From Ifrita kowaldi (lineage: Eukaryota; Chordata; Aves; Passeriformes; Cinclosomatidae): 64,000 nucleotides of DNA. The DNA is taken from the NCBI GenBank assembly GCA_013398055.1, contig VZRS01009624.1:62001-126000 (forward strand), read 5' to 3'. How positions within the stretch are numbered: position 1 is the stretch's first letter; every line of letters begins with the position of its first letter. The notes beneath the pieces are model-generated. The model was not told the DNA's origin. It did no database searches and saw only the letters and a program-made list of their open reading frames with translations. The translations under genes were made by a program, and so were the position numbers. Shown piece by piece: positions 25,862 through 35,704 of this stretch.

Positions 25862-25969
25862 CTGCTCTATGTTGTGACAATTCTGCTGCCTTGAAACAGA
25901 AATGGAAGACTGATTCATGGATGAAATTCGTAAACCACCACCATGAAATGTCATTTGGCTGCAGTTAGA
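25862..25969 (-). CDS. Candidate internal coding exon (36 codons), unknown gene
   Basis: Minus strand. The intron before it ends with a CCTTAAC branch-like motif, a pyrimidine stretch and TTTTTGCCCAG; the exon ends in AGCAG followed by GTGAGTA, a near-consensus donor. The exon is 108 bp and open in phase 0 throughout, encoding 36 residues from SNCSQMTFHGGGLRISS to CHNIEQ, rich in Ser, Asn and Gln with no recognised domain. Its phase matches the donor of the candidate first exon in the CpG island at 29.9 kb, so the two could be spliced directly. Splice context and open frame are seen; that it is expressed is inference. It could be a pseudo-exon or part of a lncRNA. Confidence 0.35.
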
Positions 25970-26981
25970 CTGGGCAAAAACTAGCGTTAAGGGTAAAATA
26001 CAGAGCTGTAGGCTCTCTTCGTGACAAATCAAAGTACGAAAATGAAAATGTTTCAATCTGATTAATTACTTGGTTTAGAGTATATGCTTTTCATTCTACT
26101 GTATCAAAATACTCCTAATAAAACAGTGCAGCTGATGAAGTCAAGCACTGCCTTACAAAGGCTGGCCAATTTGCAGAACAGCACTTGAGGTTCAGATTAG
26201 TAAAATCCTAATGAATATCTACTCTAATACCCATGTAATTGCAGGGAATGCATTTGCAAGTGGTACAATTAAAATAAAAATAAAGTAAAAGAAGGAAAAA
26301 AACCACTGATACAATGGAAGTCCAGACTGTGATTTTAGTGTCAGTTTAAGAGACTGAAGTGCCATCCTGGAAGAATGAAGATCCCATTTAAAAGGATGCC
26401 AAGAAATGAAGAATCACAATAAAGATCTCCAGTTCTTTTCCAGATCGCAACATGCTTCCATCTTTCACTGTAAGCAACAATGCCAACAATTCTCAATTTC
26501 ATCACTTTTGTCCCAGACACCAAAATGGTTTCCATATGTTTGCTAATGATTGCTTTATCCCAAGTGCTCATCTCTTCCTGAGCACTGCACAAGGAGCTGC
26601 CCAGCACAGGCTCCTGAAGACTTCCATGGAACTAAATAAATGTTGCTTTTGCACTACATCTTGCACCTCCTTCTGGGAGCCAGCACCTGGCATCTCCACA
26701 CCTCATCTTCCTACCCATAAAAACAGGTTAGTGCAGGACTTATTTTATCTCCCAAAACCACCAGGCAAATAAATGCCTTAAAGACAGAGCTGGTGCTGTA
26801 AGAATGAAGCCACAGAAATGCTGAAGGCAAGCACTGCTGAAATAACACCAAACAGAACAGGACATATGAGAGACCAAGTAATAACGTAGTTTTATTCCTA
26901 AGTAATTGGCTGAGCAAACGTATTGTGATCCAGCAACTCTGATTAATTCTGCAAGAATGCTTGGGTAGTGTTTATAAAAAC
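25970..26981. other. Presumed intronic or intergenic sequence
   Basis: AT-rich single-copy-looking sequence. A minus-strand open frame of 88 codons (26,341-26,607) contains an acceptor-like TTGCTTACAG but no matching donor and no known motif. Nothing else is recognised. Confidence 0.35.
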
Positions 26982-26990
26982 CAAGTCATT

Positions 26991-27079
26991 ACCTTGTCTA
27001 AACATTGACTTGGACAGTTAACTTTAACCATCAAGACCTTGACTAAATATTGACTGGGAAAGTTAATTTGAACTATAAC
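26991..27079 (+). repeat. Diverged 2-copy tandem duplication, about 45 bp
   Basis: Copy 1 (26,991-27,035) and copy 2 (27,036-27,079) share the order ACCTTG-CTAAA-ATTGACT-GG-AGTTAA-TT-AAC-AT with scattered substitutions and one indel. An old local duplication; no function suggested. Confidence 0.75.
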
Positions 27080-27337
27080 ATCTAGAAAATCGTGTTCCTC
27101 TTTGCTAGTATTTGCTATCACTTCAAAATGCAAACAGGGCTGTAAAAATAGAGGTTCTCCCACCTCACTGATATTTAGTTGCTGAGCTTGGCTGTTGCTA
27201 AATTCAACACAAATACCTTGAAAAAATTTGAAATATAAAATACTTTAGAGACAATGGGCCTGTTAGGGATGAGAAGGAATGGTCAATCTTCCTTTGCTTG
27301 AGCAAGGACCCACCAAAAGTACTAAAAAAAAAGTGTC

Positions 27338-27567
27338 ACACGGTTAAAGTTTTAAATTTATTTTAATAAATACATGCAGCAGTTTTACAAATTTTAAAAG
27401 CTGTGCCTTGCCCAAAGAATCACACAGGCTGACCAACTGGACAAGGGGTTCCTTCTGATACCTCTACTTTTTAGTAGCAGCTACTTCAAGTCTACATCCT
27501 CCACTATTGGTTTCACTTCATCATGTGAGGCCGTGGGTCAAAGGACATACACAGGGTCTTTCACTGG
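27338..27567 (-). other. Candidate terminal exon with 3' UTR and poly(A) site
   Basis: Minus strand. A pyrimidine tract (27,573-27,603, with T16) leads to AACTCAG and the exon begins CCAGTGAAAG. In phase 0, matching the candidate first-exon donor at 29,884, it encodes only PVKDPVYVL before a stop, so most is untranslated. About 205 bases downstream is AATAAA (minus strand of 27,357-27,362), followed by a CA and then a U-rich and GU-rich stretch typical of a cleavage site. It could be an alternative last exon or a lncRNA end. Signals are seen in the sequence; transcription is inference. Confidence 0.35.
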
Positions 27568-27574
27568 CTGAGTT

Positions 27575-27590
27575 AAAAAAAAAAAAAAAA
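27575..27590 (+). repeat. Poly-A run (A16)
   Basis: Sixteen A residues followed by GAAAAAGAAG. On the minus strand it forms the polypyrimidine tract of the candidate acceptor at 27,568. Confidence 0.9.
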
Positions 27591-27603
27591 GAAAAAGAAG
27601 AAA

Positions 27604-28660
27604 ATCAATTTCAATCCTCCTAAGATGAAACCACTGATGTGTGCAGTCACTAAGGTCCCAAAGGTAATCCTACAAGAAAACATGATGGTGTCCTCCATCA
27701 CTGTGTTGAGATACTGTTAAAGTGCAGCAAAATCACCTATGAGGTACAGACCAAGATCAAAACACTCCAAACAATAAATCTGTATTTCTAGACCAGTGTG
27801 AACAGTGCATTTGAGCTGTGTAATGACATAAAATGGTAATGACAAAGGGGCAAGGAATCTTCTGCTGCAGGAAGGTGTTATGTATGTGGATAAAGAAACA
27901 AACAATGCTGTGAATCCAGCACTAATTCCACCCACAGCTTCAGCTCAAGAGTTTGAAAGTCCCTTTTAGCTTTATGCCTTGATTCCTTTTTTAATACATC
28001 AGCTGCCTTTAGCACATCGAATGAAAAACAGCTTAACAGCAAATATAAAAGGCATAAATCTCAGCTACGAGTGAAAATACAAAACTGGTGAAAACTTGCT
28101 CTTCCATTATTTTTGAGTATAGCAGTAAGGAACAGACTGATACTGGTGTTACGGGGGGTGAGGGTGAGGAATGAAAGAACAATAAACAATACAGTCATCA
28201 GTAGTTTAACACAGCGCTGTGTCTCGCAATGGAAACATACTGTGAAACAGCTTGCGAGACAAGCTTCGTCAACGATAAGTAATTTTTATTCCGTTTGAGT
28301 GGCTGAAAACAATAAACATGATTAACTGCTTCAGACATGCATTCAGAATTTAGACAAATGGCAAAGAGTTCCAAGGACTTTGCTTTTAAAACTACTTCGG
28401 GGAAAGACCTGGAAATTAACTTAACCGGTTTGAAATATACAATGAAACAGAAGTTCGTCGGGAAATTAAAAACTTCCCATTCGTCTGCCAGCTCCACGAC
28501 TCTCCAGCCCAGAAACCACTTTTGTCATCCACCGTTCTTTTACTATGATTACTGGTCCCAGTTTCCCACCTCCCCATTTCACCATTCATAGAGGCATTTC
28601 AAATGTGCCGGTCATGAACCTGAGCTTCCCTGCTGTGAAACACCCTGGAAAACACCAAAG
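27604..28660. other. Presumed intronic sequence, CpG content rising towards the island
   Basis: AT-rich until about 28,200, then scattered CpGs (28,220-28,500) form a shoulder of the island. Open frames of 84-99 codons on both strands overlap each other and match nothing known. A short G-rich run lies at about 28,154-28,171. Confidence 0.4.
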
Positions 28661-29011
28661 GAAGAGGTGGCTCTGGGGAGTTCACAGTTCCGTGCTTGTC
28701 CTGCCGGTCCTTGTGGGCTCTGTCACCACTGTCCTGACCCAGCTCCTGCGCCCACCTTCCTCCCACCGCCGGCAGCGCTCTGAACTTTCACTCCCGGCTG
28801 CCTGCTCCTGCTGACTCGGTGGCCGTGCACAACCCCGAAAAGAAAGCACTCCAAAACACGCAGATCGTGGAGGAAGGGGGGTCGGTTTTTTCCCTGAAGT
28901 AAGGGCTTGTAAAGGAGAGGCGCAGGAACCCGCAGCACCTCGAACCCGCAGCACCTCTAACGCAAGCGGTCACTCTGCACCCGCTGCCCTGACCGCGCAC
29001 CGCTGGCCAGC

Positions 29012-29109
29012 GCCGGGGGCTGCTGGCCGGGAGCTGCTGACCGGGGGCTGCTGACCGGGGGCTGCTGGCCGGGAGCTGCTGACCGGGAGCTGCTGGCCGG
29101 GAGCTGCTG
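29012..29109 (+). repeat. GC-rich minisatellite, 14-bp unit x 7
   Basis: Seven contiguous copies of RCCGGGRGCTGCTG, differing only at two purine positions (A/G at position 1, A/G at position 7). Because 14 is not a multiple of three, the repeat shifts frame between units. It sits inside the CpG island and contains a CCGG site in each unit. Likely length-variable. Confidence 0.95.
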
Positions 29110-29884
29110 GCCCGGGGCCAGCGGGCGGTCCCCAGAGGATCCCCGGCTGGTGAGGGCGAGCTCACCCCGCGCCCTGCGCGTCCAGCGGCCCCTCCGCCCC
29201 GCTCCGCTCCGGGCGCCATTTCCCCGCCGCTCCTCAGCGCGGCGTCCCCCGGCCCTGCCGCACCTTCCCGGGCAGGGCAGCGACGGCGCAGCCGAGCCGC
29301 ATCCCTGCCCGCAGCCGGCTCCCAGCCCTCGGCAGGCTCCCTCCCGGGCAGCGGGGGGCGCTTCCCGAGGGAAGCGAGCACTACCGCGACCGATGGGCGC
29401 TTCCAGCTGCGGGGCGGCAGCGGCCGAGGCTCCAGAGAGCGGCGCTTCCCGGGGACCCCCGGCACGGCGGGGGCGGCCGGGGGAATCCCGCAGCCGCATC
29501 GCATCTGTGGGTCCCTCCTCGATTTCTTTTTACTTGGCCCGCTGCGGGGGATGGCGAAAGCGTCCCCAGCCCTCTGCCCCACGGCTCGCCTGGGTGTGCG
29601 GCAGCCCCGCACCGCGCTCCCCCCGCAGCCGGCAACTTCCCGCGACTCGCAGGGGATTCCAGCCCTTTGCCCGCCTCGCAGGGACGGGAGGGAACGGGAA
29701 GGGGGGAAGGACGGGCACAAAAAAACTTCCTTCGGAGAAAAGCTGCCCTTCCGTGCCTGCTGCGGAGAGGGGGTCCCCGCTCGCAGGAGGTGCAGCGCAC
29801 CCCGCTGTGCCCCCGAACCCCGCACCTGCCGCCGCGCCGCCCGCAGGACCGGCCGCGCAGGGCACAGGGGAGCGGCTCTCTCAC

Positions 29885-29929
29885 CTGCCCCAGCGAGCCC
29901 TCTCCTCCTCGCATTCCTCTGCTCCCCAT
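29885..29929 (-). CDS. Candidate first coding exon in CpG island (15 codons, partial)
   Basis: Minus strand. The frame starts at an ATG (29,929) and encodes MGSRGMRGGEGSLGQ, ending exactly in phase 0 at GGGGCAG followed by GTGAGAG, a near-perfect splice donor. Two upstream ATGs lie on the same strand: one opens a very short frame (MDEPCVS then stop), the other a different frame through the donor. The TSS would lie to the right, within the island (roughly 30.0-30.3 kb). The downstream candidate exons at 25,862-25,969 and 27,567 both start in the matching phase. No known protein starts this way to my knowledge; the exon may be 5' UTR or a lncRNA. Confidence 0.3.
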
Positions 29930-30100
29930 CGTGGGCGCAGGAGCTGCTGTTATTCCTTAGGATACACATGGCTCGTCCATGCTGGGAGAGCCGCCTTCCC
30001 GCGCCGCCTGCCCTCTCCGGCCCCGCCAGCGCGGCGCTGAGGCCAGAGGGAGGGGAAAAGGGAGGTGTGCGGCGGAGGAACGCAGCTGATGAGGGGTCCG

Positions 30101-30136
30101 TCTCCTCCTCCTCCCTCCTTCTCCTCCTCCTCTCCC
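30101..30136 (+). repeat. (TCC)n pyrimidine tract in CpG island
   Basis: Thirty-six consecutive pyrimidines, mostly TCC/CTCC units, followed by AGGG. This homopyrimidine tract is S1-sensitive/triplex-prone in principle; with the AG it also looks like a plus-strand splice acceptor, though no exon is supported. Confidence 0.85.
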
Positions 30137-30317
30137 AGGGCTGGGGGTCTCAGCGCCGCTGTGCAGCTGGGCAGGGAGAAGAGGACGGGCGAGGAGGGGG
30201 CTGGAGGGGCTGTCCCCGCTCGGGGCGGGGGGGCTGGGAGCGTCGGTTCGTCCCCAGCCTGTCATCGCCTCCGGGGCAGCCCCCGTGTGCGAGCGGAGCC
30301 GAGCGGAGCGGCTGGAG

Positions 30318-30337
30318 ACCGCACCGCACCGCACCGC
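30318..30337 (+). repeat. (ACCGC)4 pentanucleotide repeat
   Basis: Four exact ACCGC units within the CpG island, just after several GAGCGG-type copies (30,294-30,312). Confidence 0.85.
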
Positions 30338-30574
30338 GCTCAAGCACGGCCGGGGGGAATCGGTACCAGGGGCTCCCCGGGGGCTCCAGGGGCTTCCCCG
30401 GGGCGGCCGAGCGCAGGGACGGCGGTCAGTGGGTCAGTCAGGGCGGGGAGTGGCCGCTGCCCACGCGTGGAGCCCGCACACGGCCCCGCGAACGCGGCTC
30501 CCCCCGCACGGCCGCGGGGCTGGGGCTGGGGCCGGGCCGGGGGCCACACCGCCACCAGTGTGCTGCTTTTCTCA

Positions 30575-30990
30575 TGGCTTCTCGCAGTCACCCATGAAAA
30601 TTTAATGAGGCATTTAGGGCTGTTACCTTCGGAGTCAATGGAGGAAGCATATTTAGCCTAATGCACTCGCTGCCGAGCCAATAGGTCTGTTGCAGGCGGA
30701 TCAGAAGTCATGGAGAGACTCTCCTTTCAACACAAAATTCACGACCCATTAAACTTATTCTGTGATAACAGCTTCTTTACAAACGGAGACCCATAGAAAA
30801 CAGAGGCTGTCATGCACTTCCCGAAAGGATTTACATACAGAGAGAAGTACATTTGCCAGGTTATTGCCATTTCACCAGTATTATCTCCAATCAATGCATA
30901 AAAGCAGCGCTGCTCTCGCTAACCGAGGTAAATGACTAAAAGAAAAGCTTTTTGCAGCCTCTAGATAGATCTGATTCACCCCCCGGGGCT
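30575..30990. promoter_or_regulatory. Candidate conserved non-coding element on island shoulder
   Basis: Directly after the CpG island the sequence becomes balanced, unique and retains CpGs, with blocks such as the ATTTAATGAGGCATTT segment (about 30,599-30,614) and CATATTTAGCCTAATGCA (about 30,648-30,665). A CCAAT and a CATAAAAG lie at 30,889-30,905. A plus-strand acceptor-like TTCTCGCAG (30,588) and donor-like GAG|GTAAAT (30,927) could frame a non-coding exon. Long stretches of this texture beside an island are typical of deeply conserved regulatory DNA, but conservation has not been measured. Confidence 0.35.
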
Positions 30991-31274
30991 GAGTGGCCAC
31001 ATCTCCCTCCGCTGACAGGGAAGAGGGCTCAGACCATTACAGAGGATTGGATGTGATCAGGAATTACGAGCGAGATGTTGTGCAGGACACGCAGATACCC
31101 AGCTGCTGATGTGCGCTCCCCGGGATGACAGCCAGGGCGGGATCACCAGGATGCTCACAAGGTAGAAAGACGTCTACAGGTTATTTTATCTCCACCTGAC
31201 AGGCAGGAGAGCTGAACCAGTGTGGCAACACACTTAACAGGGCAGGGAGCAGAGGGAAAGGCTGAGCGAACGGA

Positions 31275-31560
31275 TTGATTGGAAGTACATGCACAGATCT
31301 GGTAACATTCTCAAATATTATCAGTTTCATGTCCCTCAATTATTCTTTCTGCAGCACATTAGGTATTAAGCATAAAAGATAACGTCATGTAATAACCTTT
31401 ACAATATAAAAAATTCAAAATTCAAGCCACATTTATAGAAGTAGTTGATGCAATGGAGCCTTTCGCTATAGACCTGTTGTCTTCATTTCAATTTATTACA
31501 GAAACGAAAGGTCAGATTCTCAATTGAACCTACTTATTCTAATGTGAATTAAAAAAAGGA
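31275..31560. promoter_or_regulatory. Candidate conserved non-coding element
   Basis: AT-rich, unique sequence with many TAAT/ATTA cores, a CRE-like half site (ACGTCATG at about 31,382) and an inverted repeat CCTTTCG (31,459-31,465) / CGAAAGG (31,505-31,511) spaced by 39 bases. The style matches vertebrate ultraconserved-type elements; this is pattern recognition, not an alignment result. Confidence 0.3.
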
Positions 31561-34199
31561 AGTTCTAGTAGTCAACTTCATTGCAGCAAAATTTCCTGTG
31601 GGTGAGAATTTCACCATCTAGGAAGGCAACTAAAGGAGAAATAAAGTAATTTTTTAATTGGGAAATAATAGCATCCTTGAGGAGACATGCTTGTCTATAT
31701 GTATTAGGTCCAATAAAATATTGGTGATCCTTAGTTTCCAAAATGCAAGTTTTTTGGATGAATTCAATGTTACGAGCTGCTCTTAGCCTTTTACCAATGC
31801 ACAATAAAATGAAGTTGCATTTATTGTGTTGCTGGCTTCACTGAGATTCCGGAGTTTACAGGACAGGGGCTGGCAGTTGACTAAGAAGAGGAGGAACTTT
31901 GAGTACTATAAAACTTCATTCCCATTTCTGAAATGAATGGATGCAAGTCACACTTCCTAATAATACCTTTTATATATAAAAGACTACTAGCTCACAGCTT
32001 GTAATATGAATGCAAATGAACTTGTAATTATACTATGCAATTTTCTACTTAAAAGAAAAAAAAAACAACTATGAAAATAGAACAGACCTGAAGAGCAATA
32101 CACACTGCAGTTCTTCATTGTGTTCCTTCATTATGCAGGAGTTGCCATAAGCAATCTGCTCTGGTTTAATGTAAGATATTTTTTAGGCCATAACTTTGCA
32201 ACACAACCTCTCACATGAGAACATGTATTTGGTCACAGTACCTTCTTTCCATGACCAAGAAGCCAAGGAGCAAGAAATCCGATGTGAAGACCGACAGCTT
32301 TCGTTTGTGTTTATCTGTAAAGCTTGTTTAAACTCATCATTCCTGAATTCTCCTTTCTGATGATGCATGGTGCCACCACCAATTATGTGATAAACCATTA
32401 AGTTACATATATAAGATCTGTAGGCCAAAGATATCATTTCCACTGAACAGCTGGAGGAGCTGAAGATAAAAACCTAAAAGGGTAGTTCTCAACTCTTTTT
32501 CCAATAGTCACTTCTGCAGCTCTCAGGCACTTATTACTTGCTAAAACAACTTGAGGGAAAGTAGGATCACCTGGGCTCCTGACTGGATTTGTACTAAGAG
32601 GACAATGATTAGAAGCTATTCCTGTACACATCAGTTGGGAGGATGAATTCAATGTTACAATCAAGATCACTGTACACATTTTTAAAAGTATTGCCTCAAA
32701 ACAACATTAAAATACCCACTACTGATACCTGTAGACCTGGATTCTAAGTAATTTGTTATACCACCCAATTTCAATAAGCACTGCAGTTGCTAGTAAACCA
32801 CTGCACCCTGCAGAGCAAAAATGTTTACCTGCAAATAAGAGATAATTTGCAGGATAATTATTGACAGTGAATTCGCTGATAATTCACAGTCAAGGTTTCT
32901 GACTCCCTAGGAAAAGAGTAATCAAAAAACTTCCCAGTTTCACCTCACAGGCAAGTTAATCAGCATCAGTGTTGTCCAGCTGCAAGCCTGTGCATTTCTC
33001 TCATGAAATGCTAAGGCAGAGTGCACAGTGTAAAACCAGCATCATCCTGCAAAAATGGCAAATCACGGGCCAAAACCTCCGTAGGGCTGCTGTCAGTGCA
33101 CATGTGTGACAGCCAGGAGCATTAATGAGAACTGGGCATTCCCTGAGATGGAATACAGGCCTTACCTTCATTCAGTTAATTCATGTATCTCAAGTTGTGC
33201 TGATTATAAAGGGCTACCAAATAATGGTACAGAGACATTTTGAGGGATGTTTGAGAAGGAGCTTTTGGTGGTGCTTTCAAAGAATCTAGAACTGCAAGAT
33301 ACACAGTGTTACACTTTGCTGGATTCAAGTGGGGTTTTTGGAGGGGGCATTCAAGATCTGAAAAGAGAATCAGCCATTATTTCTTTAACATCTTACTAAA
33401 ATACAGCACAACGTGCAGACCCATCCCTTGCCAAGTGAGCTCTCAAGACGTCAGCCTTCTCACAAAACCCCTCTTCACATTTACTGATCTATATTGTAGC
33501 CCGCAGCAGGATCATCTTGATCACTCTGGAGATACTCTACGTGAATAGTTCCTCACACAATAGTGATTTCAGTTTAATAAGTTCCTCTAAGGCAATTAGG
33601 CACTGACTGAAAATAGTATCTGCTGCATTATCAGTAACTATGGTAGCCCATCTCTTACAGCTGTAGCCACACGGTGAGCTCCTTCAGCCATTCAGCAGGA
33701 GAATTCATCATGATTTAATTCTCATTATTTCATCCTCAGTTTTCTCAAATGCAAAGAAACCCAGCTCTCTTATTCCACTAAAGATCTATTTGGATACTTC
33801 CCCAGAGATACCTCAGGTGACTGAACAGAATATGCTGCTGAACGCTGCTCTTGCCCACCAAAAAGATCTGTGTAGAAAAAATTGTGGTGGCTCTTCATGA
33901 AAAATGGGGAGCTGCTCTATTTCCTGGCAGTGACATATCAGGAAGAGGTTATGATAATTCTTGCCCACACAGTGCAATCTGGTGGAAAATGCATTATCCC
34001 AAAAAAATCACTGCCATCTTACTATGAAAAGCCAGCACATGGAAATACTAAAATGGAATTAAGTCTTCAATGTCCCAGAGGTTCATCACTCGTTTCTGAA
34101 GGTAGATCTTCTACTGTATTGTGGCTTGGTCACAGGGGGAACTCTTCCTTTCCTGCATCCCAACAAAGATTGCAATCTTGTAGTTACACGTGCAAAGAG
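31561..34199. other. Non-coding stretch, nothing recognised
   Basis: AT-rich single-copy-looking DNA. No gene, RNA or repeat family was recognised. The 160-codon plus-strand frame from 33,882 to 34,364 has no known motif and runs through a MIR-like fossil, so it is a chance frame. Confidence 0.4.
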
Positions 34200-34285
34200 G
34201 GATTCAGGAGCGTGGTTCAGACCCCAGCTTTGTCACTGACCTGGGATAAATCAAGCTATACTAATTTTATGTCCATCTCTACCAC
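34200..34285 (+). mobile_element. Possible MIR/CORE-SINE fossil
   Basis: The order GGTTCAGACCCCAGCTTTGTCACTG, a shortened CTGGGATAAATCA, then ATGTCCATCT follows the MIR plan (CCCGGCTCTGCCACT, TTGGGCAAGTCA, TTTCCTCATCT) with a deletion in the middle. Divergence is high and the match is short. Confidence 0.35.
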
Positions 34286-35704
34286 ACCTATGTCAAAGGC
34301 CTCCTATGAGAATTTCTCCAGGAATGCTTGGAAAGACCCCAGAGACAGGCAAGGACAAACATAAAGCCTAATCATTGTTATATATGTGGCCATTCATTCC
34401 ATTTTGAACTCTGGGAGGAAAAACAGCAACAGGATCTTGTCATTCTGTCTGGTAGCCCCTGTTATTCTTCTTCACATATTCAAAATATTACCAAACTAAT
34501 CTTACTGCAAACACTTTCCTCAGCTGCAAATGAGCAGCTCCAACAAATAGTCCAAGAGCCCCTCCAAAATCAATTTATCTTGTAGTAGACGGCAGCAAAT
34601 AGATGCCTGTCCTGCCAAATAATGGAATTTGTGAAAGCACTGGAGATTATGAACCACATTATTTCCCAGATGCCCATGAAAGAGCCTGAGATTCTCCAAG
34701 AACAGCGATCAACTTCTTCACAAATCCAAACTGCTTCATATTTCAATTCCTTTTTGGCAAGGTGTGCTTCCTTTCACAGCCAATTAAGTGCAAACTAATT
34801 TAGAAAGGGTTTGCTTCTGCAAACATAAGTGTCAGGTTCCAACAGAGAACATGTTGCTAAGAGCATGATATATGCACACATTCTGAGTTCTGTTGTTCTC
34901 TCATTCCCCCCAGACACCACTGATGATCCTCACAGAGACACCTCAGAATTTAATAAACTCCTTCCTAAGAGAACTTCACAGGTGAAGAAAATTTTCAGCA
35001 TCCCTTACCTCCTGAAAGCCCACATGTTCTGCATGGCCTTGCAGAGTGCTCACACACATAAACCGACAGCAAAGTGTACCCTCTATGGAAAATGTATTTC
35101 TGCTGTGAAAATACAGAATGTCTGCTTCACAGAGAATTCCAAAATTTGGTTTTACTCTGGATTAGAGAGTAAAAGGGGGTTTGAAAACTTTAAACTCTCC
35201 ATTTCTCCAGTAAGAAAGCTTATTGCAGCCTGTTCTTAAGATTTTGTCTACTTTAACAAGCAGCCAACACATTTAGGCTCTCTGATTTGGACAATACTGC
35301 AGCTTCTTTTCATTAAGTACATATTTATCTTCATTATTTATTCATTTTTAGATGTAGCTTTACAAGTGAAAACCTCAGACTCAGAAGTTCCTAAAGATCT
35401 TGGCTGTTGTCACATTCCATGATTTTGACAGCAAAAGATCCACTTGCCATTGTAGAAATCATTTTTTGTTAAAAAGAGACAGATGAACATGATGTTTAGA
35501 GCTGCATTCCCCTCAATTTCTGCCAAAATAACAGGTATTCAGGAGACAGCAATTGTGTGGAGTGAATGTCCTCAACAAGTAAGGTTGTTTTTCATTTCCT
35601 CTTATGTCACATTACATTTTCCTCTTTATATTTCCTTTTAAATATTTAGACAGAGCAGAGAGTTTTAAACGTGTCATTGACACAAATAAATGTTTAGGCA
35701 GTCA
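34286..35704. other. Non-coding stretch, nothing recognised
   Basis: AT-rich sequence with a 136-codon chance frame (34,829-35,239) of no known family. No repeats were recognised. Confidence 0.35.

Larger units (their letters stand above)
28700..30560. promoter_or_regulatory. Large CpG island, probable promoter
   Basis: GC-rich sequence with frequent undepleted CpG, clearest from about 28,930 to 30,560, containing many GGGCGG/CCGCCC-type GC boxes. This is the only such region in the window. Open frames up to 393 codons exist on both strands, but all are Ala/Arg/Pro/Gly-rich overlapping frames of the sort GC-rich DNA produces. Promoter islands of this size usually mark developmental or housekeeping transcription start sites. 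A strong minus-strand donor at 29,884 argues for leftward transcription; a good plus-strand donor-like CTG|GTGAGG near 29,149 leaves rightward transcription open. Confidence 0.9.

Noticed and set aside
28788..30661. Open frames of 100-393 codons on both strands through the CpG island
   Set aside because: They overlap in nearly all frames, are Ala/Arg/Pro/Gly-rich, include the 14-bp repeat and show no domain. This is expected of GC-rich DNA. Only the short ATG frame ending at a strong donor (29,885-29,929) was kept as a candidate exon.
33882..34364. 160-codon plus-strand frame
   Set aside because: Runs through a MIR-like fossil and has no domain.
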